A stretch of 64,000 nt of DNA, taken from NCBI RefSeq assembly GCF_022606465.1, contig NZ_JALBUF010000001.1, positions 682,001 through 746,000 on the forward strand, in the 5' to 3' direction. The notes beneath the pieces are model-generated. The model did no database searches. It was not told the origin of the DNA and saw only the letters and a program-made list of their open reading frames with translations. The position numbers and the translations under genes were made by a program. Source of the stretch: Sulfoacidibacillus ferrooxidans. GTDB taxonomy: Bacteria; Bacillota; Bacilli; Alicyclobacillales; SLC66. Numbering within the stretch: position 1 is the first letter of the stretch; the number at the start of each line of letters is the position of its first letter. This document shows positions 1 to 8,976 of the stretch, one piece after another.

Positions 1-863
1 AAAGTTTTTAACACGGCAGGTTGTATCGCTCGAGCGTTTCCATCTCTAGTTTTTGCTACGATGGTGAGTTGTCTTTCTGTATCAATCACTAGAAAAAATC
101 CTTCTGCCCCTCCCTTAGCCAATAATCGTCCATCGGTTGCGAGCATGAGGTTCGTGTCAAATCTACCTGTTCCACCGACTAACTCTGGATAAGTTCGCAT
201 CGCATGAGAGATCCTTTGCATCGCTTCCCCGTGCACACTTTGGGTTGGATCTGCAAACTTAGAAAATGCTCGAGCCCATTCTGTAAGTGATAAAGCAAAT
301 GCAGGAACACCACAACCATCAACACCGATCACCAGTTGATCAGGTGACACCTCGGCAAGCTCAGCAAGTATACCCATAATCTCTTGCTGCAAAGGGTGTT
401 GAAGTTGATGGTAGGACTCGATTGGCACGCCCATCTGACGACAATACATGAGCATGCCCGTATGTTTTCCTGAACAATTACTGTAAAGTGAAGTAGGCTT
501 TTGACCACTTCGAATAAGCTGGAAAAACGTCTCTTCACTATGGGGTTGATGACCACCACACTGTAAATGAGACTCATCGAGACCTATCCGCAAAAGCATG
601 TTTGCCACACGTTCCAGATGCATCATCTCAGAACTGTGTGAAGCACAGCATTGCGCAAGGTCTGCTTCGTCACAGTGAAATGATTCTAACGCTCCTGATT
701 CCACTAGGGGAATCGCCTGAATTGGCTTCATCGAACTGCGTGCAAAAGTAGTGAACATCGGATCCCCATGCCAAGCCGTCATCAATCCTTTGGCAGACAT
801 AACGACAATATCTACTTCATGAGTGCTTTCAGTAATTCCACCTCTTGTGACTTGTATAGGCAT
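1..863 (-). CDS. L-asparaginase II family protein, 3' end cut by the window
   Basis: The reading frame starts at ATG 863 and runs off the left edge after about 287 codons. The family (asparaginase II, PF06089) is usually about 330-340 residues, so some 40-50 residues are missing. Recognisable parts are the N-terminal MPIQVTRGG, the segment ARSSMKPIQAIPLVESGA, SNCSGKHTGML, and VIGVDGCGVPAFALSL. This family is thought to hydrolyse asparagine to aspartate and ammonia in the cytoplasm, but it is unrelated to the classical E. coli AnsA/AnsB fold. A purine-rich AAGGTGGT sits about 7 bases before the ATG. The family call is by motif recognition only. Confidence 0.85.
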   Translation of the reverse strand, partial: MPIQVTRGGITESTHEVDIVVMSAKGLMTAWHGDPMFTTFARSSMKPIQAIPLVESGALESFHCDEADLAQCCASHSSEMMHLERVANMLLRIGLDESHLQCGGHQPHSEETFFQLIRSGQKPTSLYSNCSGKHTGMLMYCRQMGVPIESYHQLQHPLQQEIMGILAELAEVSPDQLVIGVDGCGVPAFALSLTEWARAFSKFADPTQSVHGEAMQRISHAMRTYPELVGGTGRFDTNLMLATDGRLLAKGGAEGFFLVIDTERQLTIVAKTRDGNARAIQPAVLKT

Positions 864-908
864 TCCTTGACCACCTTACGATGTATTTTGATAACGTTGG
901 TTGATTTT

Positions 909-1066
909 TAGAGGTTGTTCAAAAAGGGGTCAGAACTTCGCGGCGCATGGCAGCGTCAGCGCCAAGAACGCTCCCTCACGTACCCAAAACGTACGCTCAG
1001 TCCACATTCTTGGCTTGCTTCCTTGCACTGCGCGGGTCTTACCTGCCCCTTTTTGAACAGGCTCTA
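909..1066. repeat. MITE-like palindromic repeat, copy 1
   Basis: This stretch of about 158 bp is nearly identical to 47,448-47,605. Its ends are imperfect inverted repeats (AGAGGTTGTTCAAAAAGGGG against AGAGCCTGTTCAAAAAGGGG read from the other end). The interior also folds back: GCCAAGAAC pairs with a later ATTCTTGGC, and ACGTAC with GTACGC. It has no reading frame that looks real. It starts 45 bp past the asparaginase start codon and ends against the stop codon of the binding-protein gene at 1067. It fits a non-autonomous transposable element or a REP-like structured repeat. No transposase is visible in the window. Confidence 0.85.
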
Positions 1067-2818
1067 TTATTGTGAAACCCACCAATAATTCATTTGTGGG
1101 AAACCAGTCAATGCATTTCCGTATTGGATCGTTCCATGTACTTTTTGTGCATGAACGGTTAGGGTAGCTATATTAGCACCCCAAAGAACGGGTAGATGCA
1201 ATGCTGTAAAATCCTCATACTTATAAAATGCCTTCATCGCAGCAGCTTCTGTTGGATACGGTTGATGTGTTGCAGCGATCAAAGAATCCTCTGTCTTGTT
1301 GCTATAGCCAAACCCTGAAGGTGCATTTGTGGCAAATAATTGCCCACCACTTGGGTAGTATCCTGGACCATTGTAGAACCAGGCCAATCCGTTTGACATA
1401 TCCCATCCAATCGGACTCTTCGGATCATACGTCACACTTTCTTGCGTACTTGCTGGTACTCCTTTTAATGTAATGTCGATTCCTTCCTGACCCCAATCTT
1501 GTTTCATGAGCTCCACTTGATCTTTCTCAGATAATGCCCCTGATGTATACAACATTGTAAATTGCAATTTTTGGTTGCCTTTTGTCATCACACCGTTGAC
1601 GAGTTTCCAGCCATGAGATTCAAGCAATTGCTTACCTGCTTGAATATTAAAAGGATACGGATTTGTCTTCAATGTTGGATCAAAAAATTCTGTATGTGGA
1701 ATTTGCGGTATCGGTCCATCCAACGGAGGCGCAAAACCATGATAGACTGACTGATCAATGCTAGAGTTATCAATGCCCATCTGCAGTGCTTGCCGAATGT
1801 ACAATTGATCAAATAGTTTCTTTACAGGAGATCCCGGAAACATATTTAACTGTGTTTCAAAGTAACCAAATGCATATTGAGGCACAAGTACATTTCCCTG
1901 TGCTATAAGCGCTTGGCGAGACCCATATTGACTTGGATCTAAATAACCCACATTGACTGATCCTGTCATCAATCCCGAAAACTCTGCTTCATTAGACGAT
2001 TCATATTGAAAAATAAGTTTATTGATTATGCTCTTATGCCCGTCATAATTTGGATTAGGCACGAGCGTCCAAGACTGATTGGGTACTGCTGCGGCCACTT
2101 TAAATGGTCCATCAACGACCGTATCAAACATGAGGTTGCCTGCACCCGCACCCAAATACTTAATTTCATTCGTCATGTTCTTATGAATATCCCATGTAGC
2201 CGCTGGTAGAGGTGTCAGTTGAATCAGCCCATTATAAATAAACCATTCCTGATTGGCCGGCTGATCTAGTGTGACTGTAAATTCATAGGGACCATTAGCG
2301 ACCAAACTCTTGATCCCATTGGGAATATCCCCAGTGCCTGCACCCACAAATGGCCATGGAGCAGGTGCATTAGGACTTGACGTGGCTTGGATAACTTTCC
2401 AAGTGAATAAAATATCCTTTGTTGTCACCGGTTTACCATTAGACCAATGCCACTTAGGGTTCATAAATACATGGTAAACTGTACCTTTTTTATTATATGT
2501 AATCTTGTTAGCAATGGAAGAATTCCAATTGATCTGAAAGTCATTATTAATCCATAATAAGGGTTTATACAGCTCATTGATCACTTGAGCATTATCAACC
2601 CCATCATCTTGCTCATTGAAAAGAGGAAAAAACCAATTTAAATTGGATTGCGGATATTCCGCAAAAATAATCGTCCCACCAGGGGTCTGTTTAGCTGAAG
2701 AAGAGTTTGAACTAGAATTTTGATGACTACTCGAAGTCCCACAACCAGTTACTAGCAGCGTAAGTCCGCAAGTTAAAGCGCCTACCATCCATGCTCTTCG
2801 CGTAAAAATCCTTTTCAT
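1067..2818 (-). CDS. ABC transporter substrate-binding lipoprotein, peptide/nickel type (SBP_bac_5)
   Basis: A 583-residue extracytoplasmic binding protein. The N-terminus has a basic stretch, a hydrophobic segment and a lipobox LVTGC with the lipidated Cys at about residue 26, followed by a Ser/Asn-rich linker. The body has family-5 binding-protein features, for example VYHVFMNPKWHWSNGKPVTTKDILFTW near residue 115 and VDGPFKVAAAVPNQSWTLVPNPNYDGHK near 235-260. It probably delivers an oligopeptide or similar ligand to an ABC permease, but no permease or ATPase genes are adjacent. A GntR regulator lies upstream in the same orientation, and a palindrome in the gap may link the two. Confidence 0.88.
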   Translation of the reverse strand: MKRIFTRRAWMVGALTCGLTLLVTGCGTSSSHQNSSSNSSSAKQTPGGTIIFAEYPQSNLNWFFPLFNEQDDGVDNAQVINELYKPLLWINNDFQINWNSSIANKITYNKKGTVYHVFMNPKWHWSNGKPVTTKDILFTWKVIQATSSPNAPAPWPFVGAGTGDIPNGIKSLVANGPYEFTVTLDQPANQEWFIYNGLIQLTPLPAATWDIHKNMTNEIKYLGAGAGNLMFDTVVDGPFKVAAAVPNQSWTLVPNPNYDGHKSIINKLIFQYESSNEAEFSGLMTGSVNVGYLDPSQYGSRQALIAQGNVLVPQYAFGYFETQLNMFPGSPVKKLFDQLYIRQALQMGIDNSSIDQSVYHGFAPPLDGPIPQIPHTEFFDPTLKTNPYPFNIQAGKQLLESHGWKLVNGVMTKGNQKLQFTMLYTSGALSEKDQVELMKQDWGQEGIDITLKGVPASTQESVTYDPKSPIGWDMSNGLAWFYNGPGYYPSGGQLFATNAPSGFGYSNKTEDSLIAATHQPYPTEAAAMKAFYKYEDFTALHLPVLWGANIATLTVHAQKVHGTIQYGNALTGFPQMNYWWVSQ

Positions 2819-2946
2819 TCTAACCCCCCCTTTGATATAAATAGCCTCTCGGCATTCGATCTTCGTTGATTCTCCTGGGATTCTTGTCCGTAGGATGTTG
2901 CCGTGCCCTCCACCATGAACGCGACGGCAATTTCAACAGAATCTTC

Positions 2947-2960
2947 AACTGTTAACAGTT
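2947..2960. promoter_or_regulatory. perfect 14-bp palindrome, possible operator
   Basis: AACTGTTAACAGTT is a perfect palindrome. It lies in the 242-bp gap between the binding-protein gene, about 130 bp before its start, and the end of the GntR regulator gene. Regulators of the GntR/FCD type bind short palindromes, so it could be this regulator's operator. That link is inference from position only. Confidence 0.35.
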
Positions 2961-3060
2961 ATCACTGTGTGTGACAAACCTATCACAATAGCAAATAAAA
3001 TTCAACTTATTTAAAATAGAAAGATATATGAGAATCGCAGTAACTACAGCCCATGATACG

Positions 3061-3726
3061 TTATCTACCTTTACTCTCTAATTGTTTTAAAGCAAGCAAA
3101 TAATGCAAGCGCAATTCACTTGATATGCGCTCTATATCTTTACTTTTTAATACGTCTAATAACAACTGGTGAATCTCAACCACCCGGTTCACTCTCATCG
3201 GCACTTGATTAGAAATTGTCAAGAACATCGCCCCAACTTGGGAATCTAATTGGTTATGTGCCTGAATTAACCGAGAATGATTACACATACTTACGATCAC
3301 CCGATGAAATTCAATGTCACAGGAAACGATTCCCTCCATATCTGAAGTATCTAGAGCATACTTAAATTTCTTGATGATTAGCTCAAGCATAGTTAAGTGC
3401 TCATCTTTCATGTTGGCCATCCCTAGTTGAACCGCTTCCGCTTCTAGTAAGGCGCGAAATGTATAAATCTCGTATGCATCTTGTGTAGATAGGATGGAGA
3501 CAGCTGTTCCTTTGTTCACCTCATGTGTTACCAGTCCCTCGTTTTGCAACATGAGAAGCGCTTCTCTAATCGGGCCACGGGATACTTGTAATTGTTTTGC
3601 AATATGTACCTCGTTCACTCGATCTCCAGGTTTCAATGTTCCATTTAATATCATCTTGCGAATTTCTTTTGCTGATTCATCAGCTAATGACGTTCGCGTC
3701 AATTTAGCAGGCATCTGGATGTCCAT
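3061..3726 (-). CDS. GntR-family transcriptional regulator, FCD (FadR) subfamily
   Basis: A 221-residue cytoplasmic repressor or activator. Residues about 13-75 form the winged helix (KEIRKMILNGTLKPGDRVNE, then VSRGPIREALLMLQNEGLV). The remainder is an all-helical FCD ligand domain with candidate metal-ligand residues D137/H141 (CDIEFHRVIV) and a later HQLLLDVL region. FCD regulators respond to small carboxylates, sugars or fatty acids; the ligand here cannot be read from sequence. The downstream neighbour on the same strand is the orphan binding lipoprotein, the likeliest target. ATG codons at residues 1 and 5 are both possible starts. Confidence 0.88.
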   Translation of the reverse strand: MDIQMPAKLTRTSLADESAKEIRKMILNGTLKPGDRVNEVHIAKQLQVSRGPIREALLMLQNEGLVTHEVNKGTAVSILSTQDAYEIYTFRALLEAEAVQLGMANMKDEHLTMLELIIKKFKYALDTSDMEGIVSCDIEFHRVIVSMCNHSRLIQAHNQLDSQVGAMFLTISNQVPMRVNRVVEIHQLLLDVLKSKDIERISSELRLHYLLALKQLESKGR

Positions 3727-3995
3727 TCGCTACAAAACCCCTCGAAAATAAATAAATACGGTCACTCATAAAAGCCATTGACACATGTCATACGCCTCAT
3801 AACATCTTCATATATTCTATAATGTCAATAGATTCTGGACAGTATCATTATATACAATTCTCATCTGTCGATGGAAAGAACTTTTTCTATACGCACGCGT
3901 GCATATGAAACGTCACGATGAATCAATGATTGCATGTTGTATACGATAAAATAATATGTTACTCTGCAAAATAGAAAGTACAACTTCATCATCGA
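3727..3995. other. intergenic region before the purT riboswitch
   Basis: This AT-rich gap separates the minus-strand GntR gene from the plus-strand purT leader, so both promoters must lie here. A TTGCAT followed 16 bases later by TAATAT, near 3,935-3,957, is a plausible sigma-A promoter for the riboswitch transcript. A TATAAT lies near 3,820. I see no gene in it. Confidence 0.4.
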
Positions 3996-4101
3996 TTGCA
4001 TAACTGGCGGATGTGTGGGTATACCACGAGGGAGTGCAATTGTTTCAATAGTCGACCGCCTGGGCATTCTGTATATGGGATCCCAGGCGGTTTTTATTTT
4101 T
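3996..4101 (+). ncRNA. ZTP (pfl) riboswitch with overlapping terminator, controlling purT
   Basis: The strongly conserved pfl-motif string CCGCCTGGGCA is exact at 4,056-4,066. Upstream lie ACTGGCGG (4,003-4,010), the small hairpin GTGGGTATACCAC and AGGGAG, in the order expected of the aptamer. GGCGG can pair with CCGCC. CCGCCTGGG also pairs perfectly with CCCAGGCGG (4,082-4,090) to give a terminator stem followed by TTTTTATTTTT. The two pairings exclude each other, so ligand binding should prevent termination. ZTP/ZMP accumulates when 10-formyl-tetrahydrofolate is short, and PurT bypasses that cofactor by using formate, so the logic fits. Confidence 0.92.
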
Positions 4102-4133
4102 AAAATACACTCATGTAAGGAGCGTTTTAAAAG

Positions 4134-5306
4134 ATGTATGGTGCCCCGCTGTCTTTGAAATCCAAGAAAATAATGTTGCTAGGATCTGGAGAATTGGGTA
4201 AGGAAGTAGCTATAGAAGCACAGCGATTAGGAGTAGAAGTGATTGCTGTTGACCGTTATGAAAACGCCCCAGCTATGCAAGTTGCTCATCGATCCTATGT
4301 GATCAATATGTTGTCTGCAGACGACCTGCGCTCTTTGATAGAACGTGAGCAACCCGATTGGATTGTTCCTGAAATTGAAGCCATAGCCACTTCCGTGCTA
4401 GTCGACATGGAGCAAGAAGGCTACCGAGTGATCCCCACTGCAAACGCCGCAAAGTTGACCATGGATCGCGAAGGGATTCGCAGACTGGCAGCAGAGCAAC
4501 TCCATCTACCCACACCTAACTATCAATTTGCCAATAGTTTAGAAGAGTTGCGAAGTGCAGTGAAGAAGATTGGTATTCCATGTGTGATCAAACCAATTAT
4601 GAGTTCCTCAGGTAAAGGGCAAAGCATATGCAGATCAGAAGAAGATATAGATCATTCATGGAACTATGCTATGAATAGTGGTCGTGTCAAAAATACACGG
4701 GTGATCGTAGAGGAGTTTATTTCATTCGATTCCGAGATTACTTTGTTAACTGTACGATCCATTTCAGGCACAAATTATTGCACTCCTATTGGGCATTTAC
4801 AAAAGGACGGAGATTACATCGAGTCTTGGCAGCCCCATTTCTTAACTGAGCAACAACAACAACAAGCCATGGAGATTGCAAAAACATTAACCGATGCTCT
4901 AGGGGGTTTCGGTGTATTTGGCGTAGAACTTTTTGTAACAGCCAATCAAATCTATTTCAGCGAGGTATCTCCACGCCCACATGACACCGGATTAGTCACT
5001 CTCGCAACACAAGACTTATCCGAGTTTGCATTACACGTTCGTGCTATCCTCGGTTTCCCCATTCCGTCCATCACTCTCCATACTCCTGGAGCAAGTCATG
5101 CGGTAAAGTCACCTATCGAATCAAATAGCTATCAAGTATCAGGAATAGACGATGCGCTTTTGATTCCTTGCACACAAGTACGCTTCTTTGGAAAACCAAC
5201 GTCGACCATTGGAAGACGCTTAGCAGTTACCATCAGTTCAGCACAAGATGTTGACACAGCCCGTCAACGTGCAACGAAAGCTGCTTCATGCATTCATATC
5301 ACCTGA
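4134..5306 (+). CDS. purT: formate-dependent phosphoribosylglycinamide formyltransferase
   Basis: A 390-residue ATP-grasp enzyme (E. coli PurT has 392). It makes formyl-GAR in purine synthesis using formate and ATP instead of 10-formyl-tetrahydrofolate. Visible features are the N-terminal nucleotide-type fold (KKIMLLGSGELGKEVAIEAQRLG), ADDLRSLIEREQPDWIVPEIEAIAT, the ATP-grasp segment CVIKPIMSSSGKGQSI, and the metal-binding end VFGVELFVTANQIYFSEVSPRPHDTG. A good AAGGAG lies upstream of the ATG. It is a single-gene transcript behind a ZTP riboswitch, with a terminator hairpin just past the stop. Confidence 0.95.
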   Translation: MYGAPLSLKSKKIMLLGSGELGKEVAIEAQRLGVEVIAVDRYENAPAMQVAHRSYVINMLSADDLRSLIEREQPDWIVPEIEAIATSVLVDMEQEGYRVIPTANAAKLTMDREGIRRLAAEQLHLPTPNYQFANSLEELRSAVKKIGIPCVIKPIMSSSGKGQSICRSEEDIDHSWNYAMNSGRVKNTRVIVEEFISFDSEITLLTVRSISGTNYCTPIGHLQKDGDYIESWQPHFLTEQQQQQAMEIAKTLTDALGGFGVFGVELFVTANQIYFSEVSPRPHDTGLVTLATQDLSEFALHVRAILGFPIPSITLHTPGASHAVKSPIESNSYQVSGIDDALLIPCTQVRFFGKPTSTIGRRLAVTISSAQDVDTARQRATKAASCIHIT

Positions 5307-5313
5307 CCAGATC

Positions 5314-5368
5314 AAAAAAAAAAAAAAATACCTAATGGGACCACTTCAACACAAGTGGCCCTATTAGG
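5314..5368 (-). terminator. Rho-independent terminator of the sugar ABC operon
   Basis: CCTAATGGGACCACTT pairs with AAGTGGCCCTATTAGG across a short loop (stem arms 5,331-5,368). Read on the minus strand the stem is followed by TATTTTTTTTTTTTTT, so it ends the permease transcript. On the plus strand it also lies just after purT and may block transcription both ways. Confidence 0.85.
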
Positions 5369-5383
5369 TTAATCCATCTATTT

Positions 5384-6217
5384 CTATCCCTTTACAGAGC
5401 CGGCAAGAAGTCCCCGCACAAAATACTTTCCTAAAAAGATATAGACAATTAAGGTCGGCAGAGACGCTAGTAATGCGCTAGCCATCTGTACGTTCCATTG
5501 CACAGTCTGACTCCCGGCGATATTGACAAGAGCAACTGTGACTGGCTGATTGGGAGGATTGGTCAGAGAGACCGCAAATAAAAAGTTATTCCACACTTGC
5601 GTAAACTGCCAAATACCAGTCACTACAAAGCCCGGTATCGATAACGGCAAAATAATATGCCGGAAAATACCCCAATACCCCACTCCATCAATAGCTCCTG
5701 ATTCGATAATTTCATTTGGAATAGCAGAATAATAGTTCTTAAAGATCAATGTTGTAATAGGTATGCCATAAATACTATGAACCATAATCAGTCCAAGAAT
5801 CGTATTGTACAAACCCATCGCATCAAGCACCCTCAAGAGAGGAATTAACACACTTTGATATGGAATAAACATCCCAAATAGAATAATGAAAAAAATCACA
5901 CTTGATCCTTTAAATTTCCATTTAGATAACGCATATCCATTGAGTGAACCAATTAAAGATGAAATAATCGTTGCCGGAATCGCTAGTTCAATGCTGTTAC
6001 CAAAGTTAGGGCCCAACTGATCCCAAGCAGAAACGATACTCGAAAAACTAGGTTTTAATGGTAAGTTCCACATCTGAGAGAGACTAATTGCAGCATTATC
6101 TTTAAGACTGGTAATAACCACGACATAAATAGGTACAAGGTACAGCATGGCCAATAAAATTAATAGAATATATAACAGGGCACGAGATAATTGCCGAAAT
6201 GTAAGGCGCATTTGCAT
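5384..6217 (-). CDS. carbohydrate ABC transporter permease (MalG type)
   Basis: A 277-residue inner-membrane permease with about six hydrophobic segments, the first near residues 12-34. The cytoplasmic EAA loop that contacts the ATPase is near residues 165-185 (EIIESGAIDGVGYWGIFRHIILPLSIPG). It shares one base with the stop of the upstream permease gene (TAATG), so translation is coupled. With the other permease and the binding lipoprotein it makes a CUT1-type sugar importer. The operon has no ATPase gene, so it probably shares an MsmX-like ATPase encoded elsewhere. The sugar is not identifiable. Confidence 0.92.
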   Translation of the reverse strand: MQMRLTFRQLSRALLYILLILLAMLYLVPIYVVVITSLKDNAAISLSQMWNLPLKPSFSSIVSAWDQLGPNFGNSIELAIPATIISSLIGSLNGYALSKWKFKGSSVIFFIILFGMFIPYQSVLIPLLRVLDAMGLYNTILGLIMVHSIYGIPITTLIFKNYYSAIPNEIIESGAIDGVGYWGIFRHIILPLSIPGFVVTGIWQFTQVWNNFLFAVSLTNPPNQPVTVALVNIAGSQTVQWNVQMASALLASLPTLIVYIFLGKYFVRGLLAGSVKG

Positions 6218-7203
6218 TACTCATCTTCCCCCTGTTTCAATGTAGAAATGAGATACGGAACAATAAAAGCAGCCATAATAATTAAGAGCACCACAGAGAT
6301 TGCCGCACCTTGGGCAAATTCATTTCCCTGAAAGGTTGTTTGAAACATGTCCATACTCGGCATATCAGTCACAAATTCCTGCCCTGGCCCTGTCATTGCA
6401 TAAATTAAGCCAAAGATTTTTAGTGAAGCTGCAGTTAAAATGATCACCACAGTTGTCGTAGTCGCCTTTAATTGCGGAAGGATAATGGACCAAAAAATTC
6501 TCCAAGACCCAGCACCATCAATGCGAGCCGCTTCTTTTATATCATCAGAAATCCCACGTAGCCCTGCCAAATAAACGGCCATTGCAAATCCAGACATTTC
6601 CCAGACGGCTGCAATTAAAACGGCCAATAAAGCAAGTGGAATACCTAATTGGATTTGTCCAACAGTGATATTAGGGATGATCGTTGTGCTCAAAAACCAA
6701 GAAGGTAAATGTTTAAAACCCATTGCTTTTAATATTAAGTTGACGCCAGTTTGTGGATTTAAAATCCAGGACCAAATAACACCAGTCACAACAAAGGAAA
6801 CAGCCATAGGAAAGATAAAAATGCTGCGAAATAAACTTTCCGCTTTTATCTTTTGGTCAATCAACATAGCTAAAAACAGGCCGATCACTATACAAGCAAT
6901 AATAAATAAAATCGTAAAAACAACAATATTTCTAAGATCAGATTGAAAACGAAAAGTTTCAAAAACAAATAGATAATTTTTCAAACCAGCAAATGAAAAG
7001 TTGGGAATAAAACTATTCCAGTTGGTAAATGAAACATACACAGTCCACACAATAAACCCATAAACAAATATACCAAGTAGAATAATAGACGGTGCAAGCG
7101 TTGCAAGCGCTGAAATTCGATCACGTGAAATGCGGAATCGTTTTCTTCTAAATGAAGAAGATCCAGCTACATCATCGCTGATCTCAACCATCGAACCTTT
7201 CAT
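6217..7203 (-). CDS. carbohydrate ABC transporter permease (MalF type)
   Basis: A 328-residue membrane permease with a cytoplasmic N-terminal tail of about 30 residues and roughly six transmembrane segments. The EAA loop reads DIKEAARIDGAGSWRIFWSI near residue 235. It lies between the binding-protein gene, 112 bp upstream, and the MalG-type permease, which it overlaps by one base. It forms the heterodimeric pore of the importer with its neighbour. Confidence 0.92.
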   Translation of the reverse strand: MKGSMVEISDDVAGSSSFRRKRFRISRDRISALATLAPSIILLGIFVYGFIVWTVYVSFTNWNSFIPNFSFAGLKNYLFVFETFRFQSDLRNIVVFTILFIIACIVIGLFLAMLIDQKIKAESLFRSIFIFPMAVSFVVTGVIWSWILNPQTGVNLILKAMGFKHLPSWFLSTTIIPNITVGQIQLGIPLALLAVLIAAVWEMSGFAMAVYLAGLRGISDDIKEAARIDGAGSWRIFWSIILPQLKATTTTVVIILTAASLKIFGLIYAMTGPGQEFVTDMPSMDMFQTTFQGNEFAQGAAISVVLLIIMAAFIVPYLISTLKQGEDE

Positions 7204-7315
7204 GTATGTCCTCCATATTGTCTGGATTTTTCTTGATAAATAAGAAGATAGTCAAAGTCAGCTACAGCACTGACTTTGACCAGTCTTCATGTATAGTATT
7301 TCATGAAACATCGTA

Positions 7316-8629
7316 CTAATTCAAGGGATTAGCTTGTGCAGCACTGTTGACAGCAGAAACGAATTGATTTACATTATGGTTTGTTACAAAAATTTCCATA
7401 GCGTTATTTACTTGGTTTGTAAAGCCAGGATTGGCTCCACCTTGACCAATAATCAGTGCAAGAGGATCCTTTTTAAAGGATGCCATGGCAGAACGAGAAT
7501 AGGCATCATACAACGATGTATTGGCATCTAATCGTGGAGAAAAGGTCCCTTTTAGTGGATTGAATACATCTTGACCTTTTTCTGAACCGAGCACTTTTAA
7601 GAAGTTTAATGTTAATGTATCGCTCTTTAGTTTGGAAGGTAATCCAAACACGTCCGTCACCGCTGCAAATACGCCTTGCGTACCAGGTGTTGGTGCCCAA
7701 CCAAAGCCCGTACCAGGTGTCAAATGCAAATCAGTAGTGAAGTATCCTTGTGCCCAGTCACCTTGAACATTCATAGCAGCTTGTCCTTGTGCAACCATTT
7801 GATCCGCTTGTTGCCAATGCAGTGCAGAGTAATCTGAGTTCGTATAAGCCATCATTTTAGAGAATGTTTGTGCTGCACTGACAACACCCGGCGAAGTCCA
7901 TGAACCCTTACCAGAGAGCAGTTGATTATATTGAGTTTCACCAAGTGTTCCAAGTAAAACGTCACTCCAAAGCAAGGTAGCTTCCCAGTTACCGTGGTTT
8001 GCGAGGGCAAGAGGAGTAATACCGTGTGATTTCAACACTTTTGCATCAGCAAAAAATTGAGAAAATGTTGTAGGCGGTGTTAAATTGTACTTATGGAAAA
8101 TAGCCGGATTATACCATAGCACATTTGCACGTTGCATATCGACTGGAACCGCATAAATTTTCCCATTTACAGTCAACATATTTAATAGTGATTGCGGGAA
8201 GTCTTGATACCAACCTTCTTTTGTATACAAGGAATTAAGCGGCTTCATGTCACCTGCTTGAATCCAAGACAGTAATGAACCATTACCACCATGCACTTGA
8301 AATGTTCCTGGTGGATTGCCAGCTTCCATGCGACTTGCCAATACGGCTTTAGCGTTTGAACCGGCTCCACCTGCCACAGCTTCGTTAATGACGCTCACAT
8401 TAGGATATTGTTGTTTATAAACACCAATTAATGCGTTAAGAGCTTTGCTACTAGCAACACCTGTCCACCAGCTGAAAATTTGAAGTTGTTGTCCACTGGC
8501 AGATTGATTTGCAGCTGGTGTACCACCGGAACTAGGAGCAGGCGTTGCACTTTGACTACCACAGCCAGTAAGTGCAATTGATCCTAATGTTGCGACAGCG
8601 GCCAGACTTAAGCCAAGCTTCTTTTTCAT
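7316..8629 (-). CDS. carbohydrate ABC transporter substrate-binding lipoprotein (SBP_bac_1)
   Basis: About 437 residues from the ATG at 8,629. I chose this start because it opens a clean signal peptide MKKKLGLSLAAVATLGSIAL with lipobox LTGC; an in-frame ATG 12 codons earlier would spoil it. AAGGGGG lies about 11 bases upstream. After a Ser/Pro/Ala linker comes a family-1 sugar-binding fold, with QLQIFSWWTGVASSKALNALI near the start and NVQGDWAQGYF in the second lobe. It captures a sugar outside the membrane for the two permeases downstream. Confidence 0.92.
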   Translation of the reverse strand: MKKKLGLSLAAVATLGSIALTGCGSQSATPAPSSGGTPAANQSASGQQLQIFSWWTGVASSKALNALIGVYKQQYPNVSVINEAVAGGAGSNAKAVLASRMEAGNPPGTFQVHGGNGSLLSWIQAGDMKPLNSLYTKEGWYQDFPQSLLNMLTVNGKIYAVPVDMQRANVLWYNPAIFHKYNLTPPTTFSQFFADAKVLKSHGITPLALANHGNWEATLLWSDVLLGTLGETQYNQLLSGKGSWTSPGVVSAAQTFSKMMAYTNSDYSALHWQQADQMVAQGQAAMNVQGDWAQGYFTTDLHLTPGTGFGWAPTPGTQGVFAAVTDVFGLPSKLKSDTLTLNFLKVLGSEKGQDVFNPLKGTFSPRLDANTSLYDAYSRSAMASFKKDPLALIIGQGGANPGFTNQVNNAMEIFVTNHNVNQFVSAVNSAAQANPLN

Positions 8630-8976
8630 ATCTATTATTGCCCCCTTATGATGTGCAAAACTCATGTAACCTATGACAATAATACGATCATAGATAGAAT
8701 ACTCCCAGTACTAGCCCATAAAAACAGGGAATAAGTAACTGGTATGTTAAAGATTTAAGCAGAAAACACTTTCTTAAATCTCTAACTTATTAATAATATG
8801 CTATCTTTAATGTTTATGCAACCCTTCTCTAAAATTTTACTGTGAGGTGATACGCATTTGATTTCATTGAGTACTCCGTTTCTTGCTTAATTTTTTTACG
8901 TAAGCTCACTCTATTTTACGCGTATTGAAACTTATCTGTCCCGAGTATTTAAAATAATGTAAGTAAGTGAGCCAAG
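8630..8976. other. intergenic region upstream of the sugar ABC operon
   Basis: An AT-rich gap of about 350 bp between two minus-strand genes. It must hold the ABC operon promoter. I found no clear coding frame, riboswitch, strong terminator hairpin or catabolite-response element in it. Confidence 0.35.

Noticed and set aside
909-1066. A complete insertion sequence
   Set aside because: At 158 bp it cannot encode a transposase, and no candidate ORF spans it.
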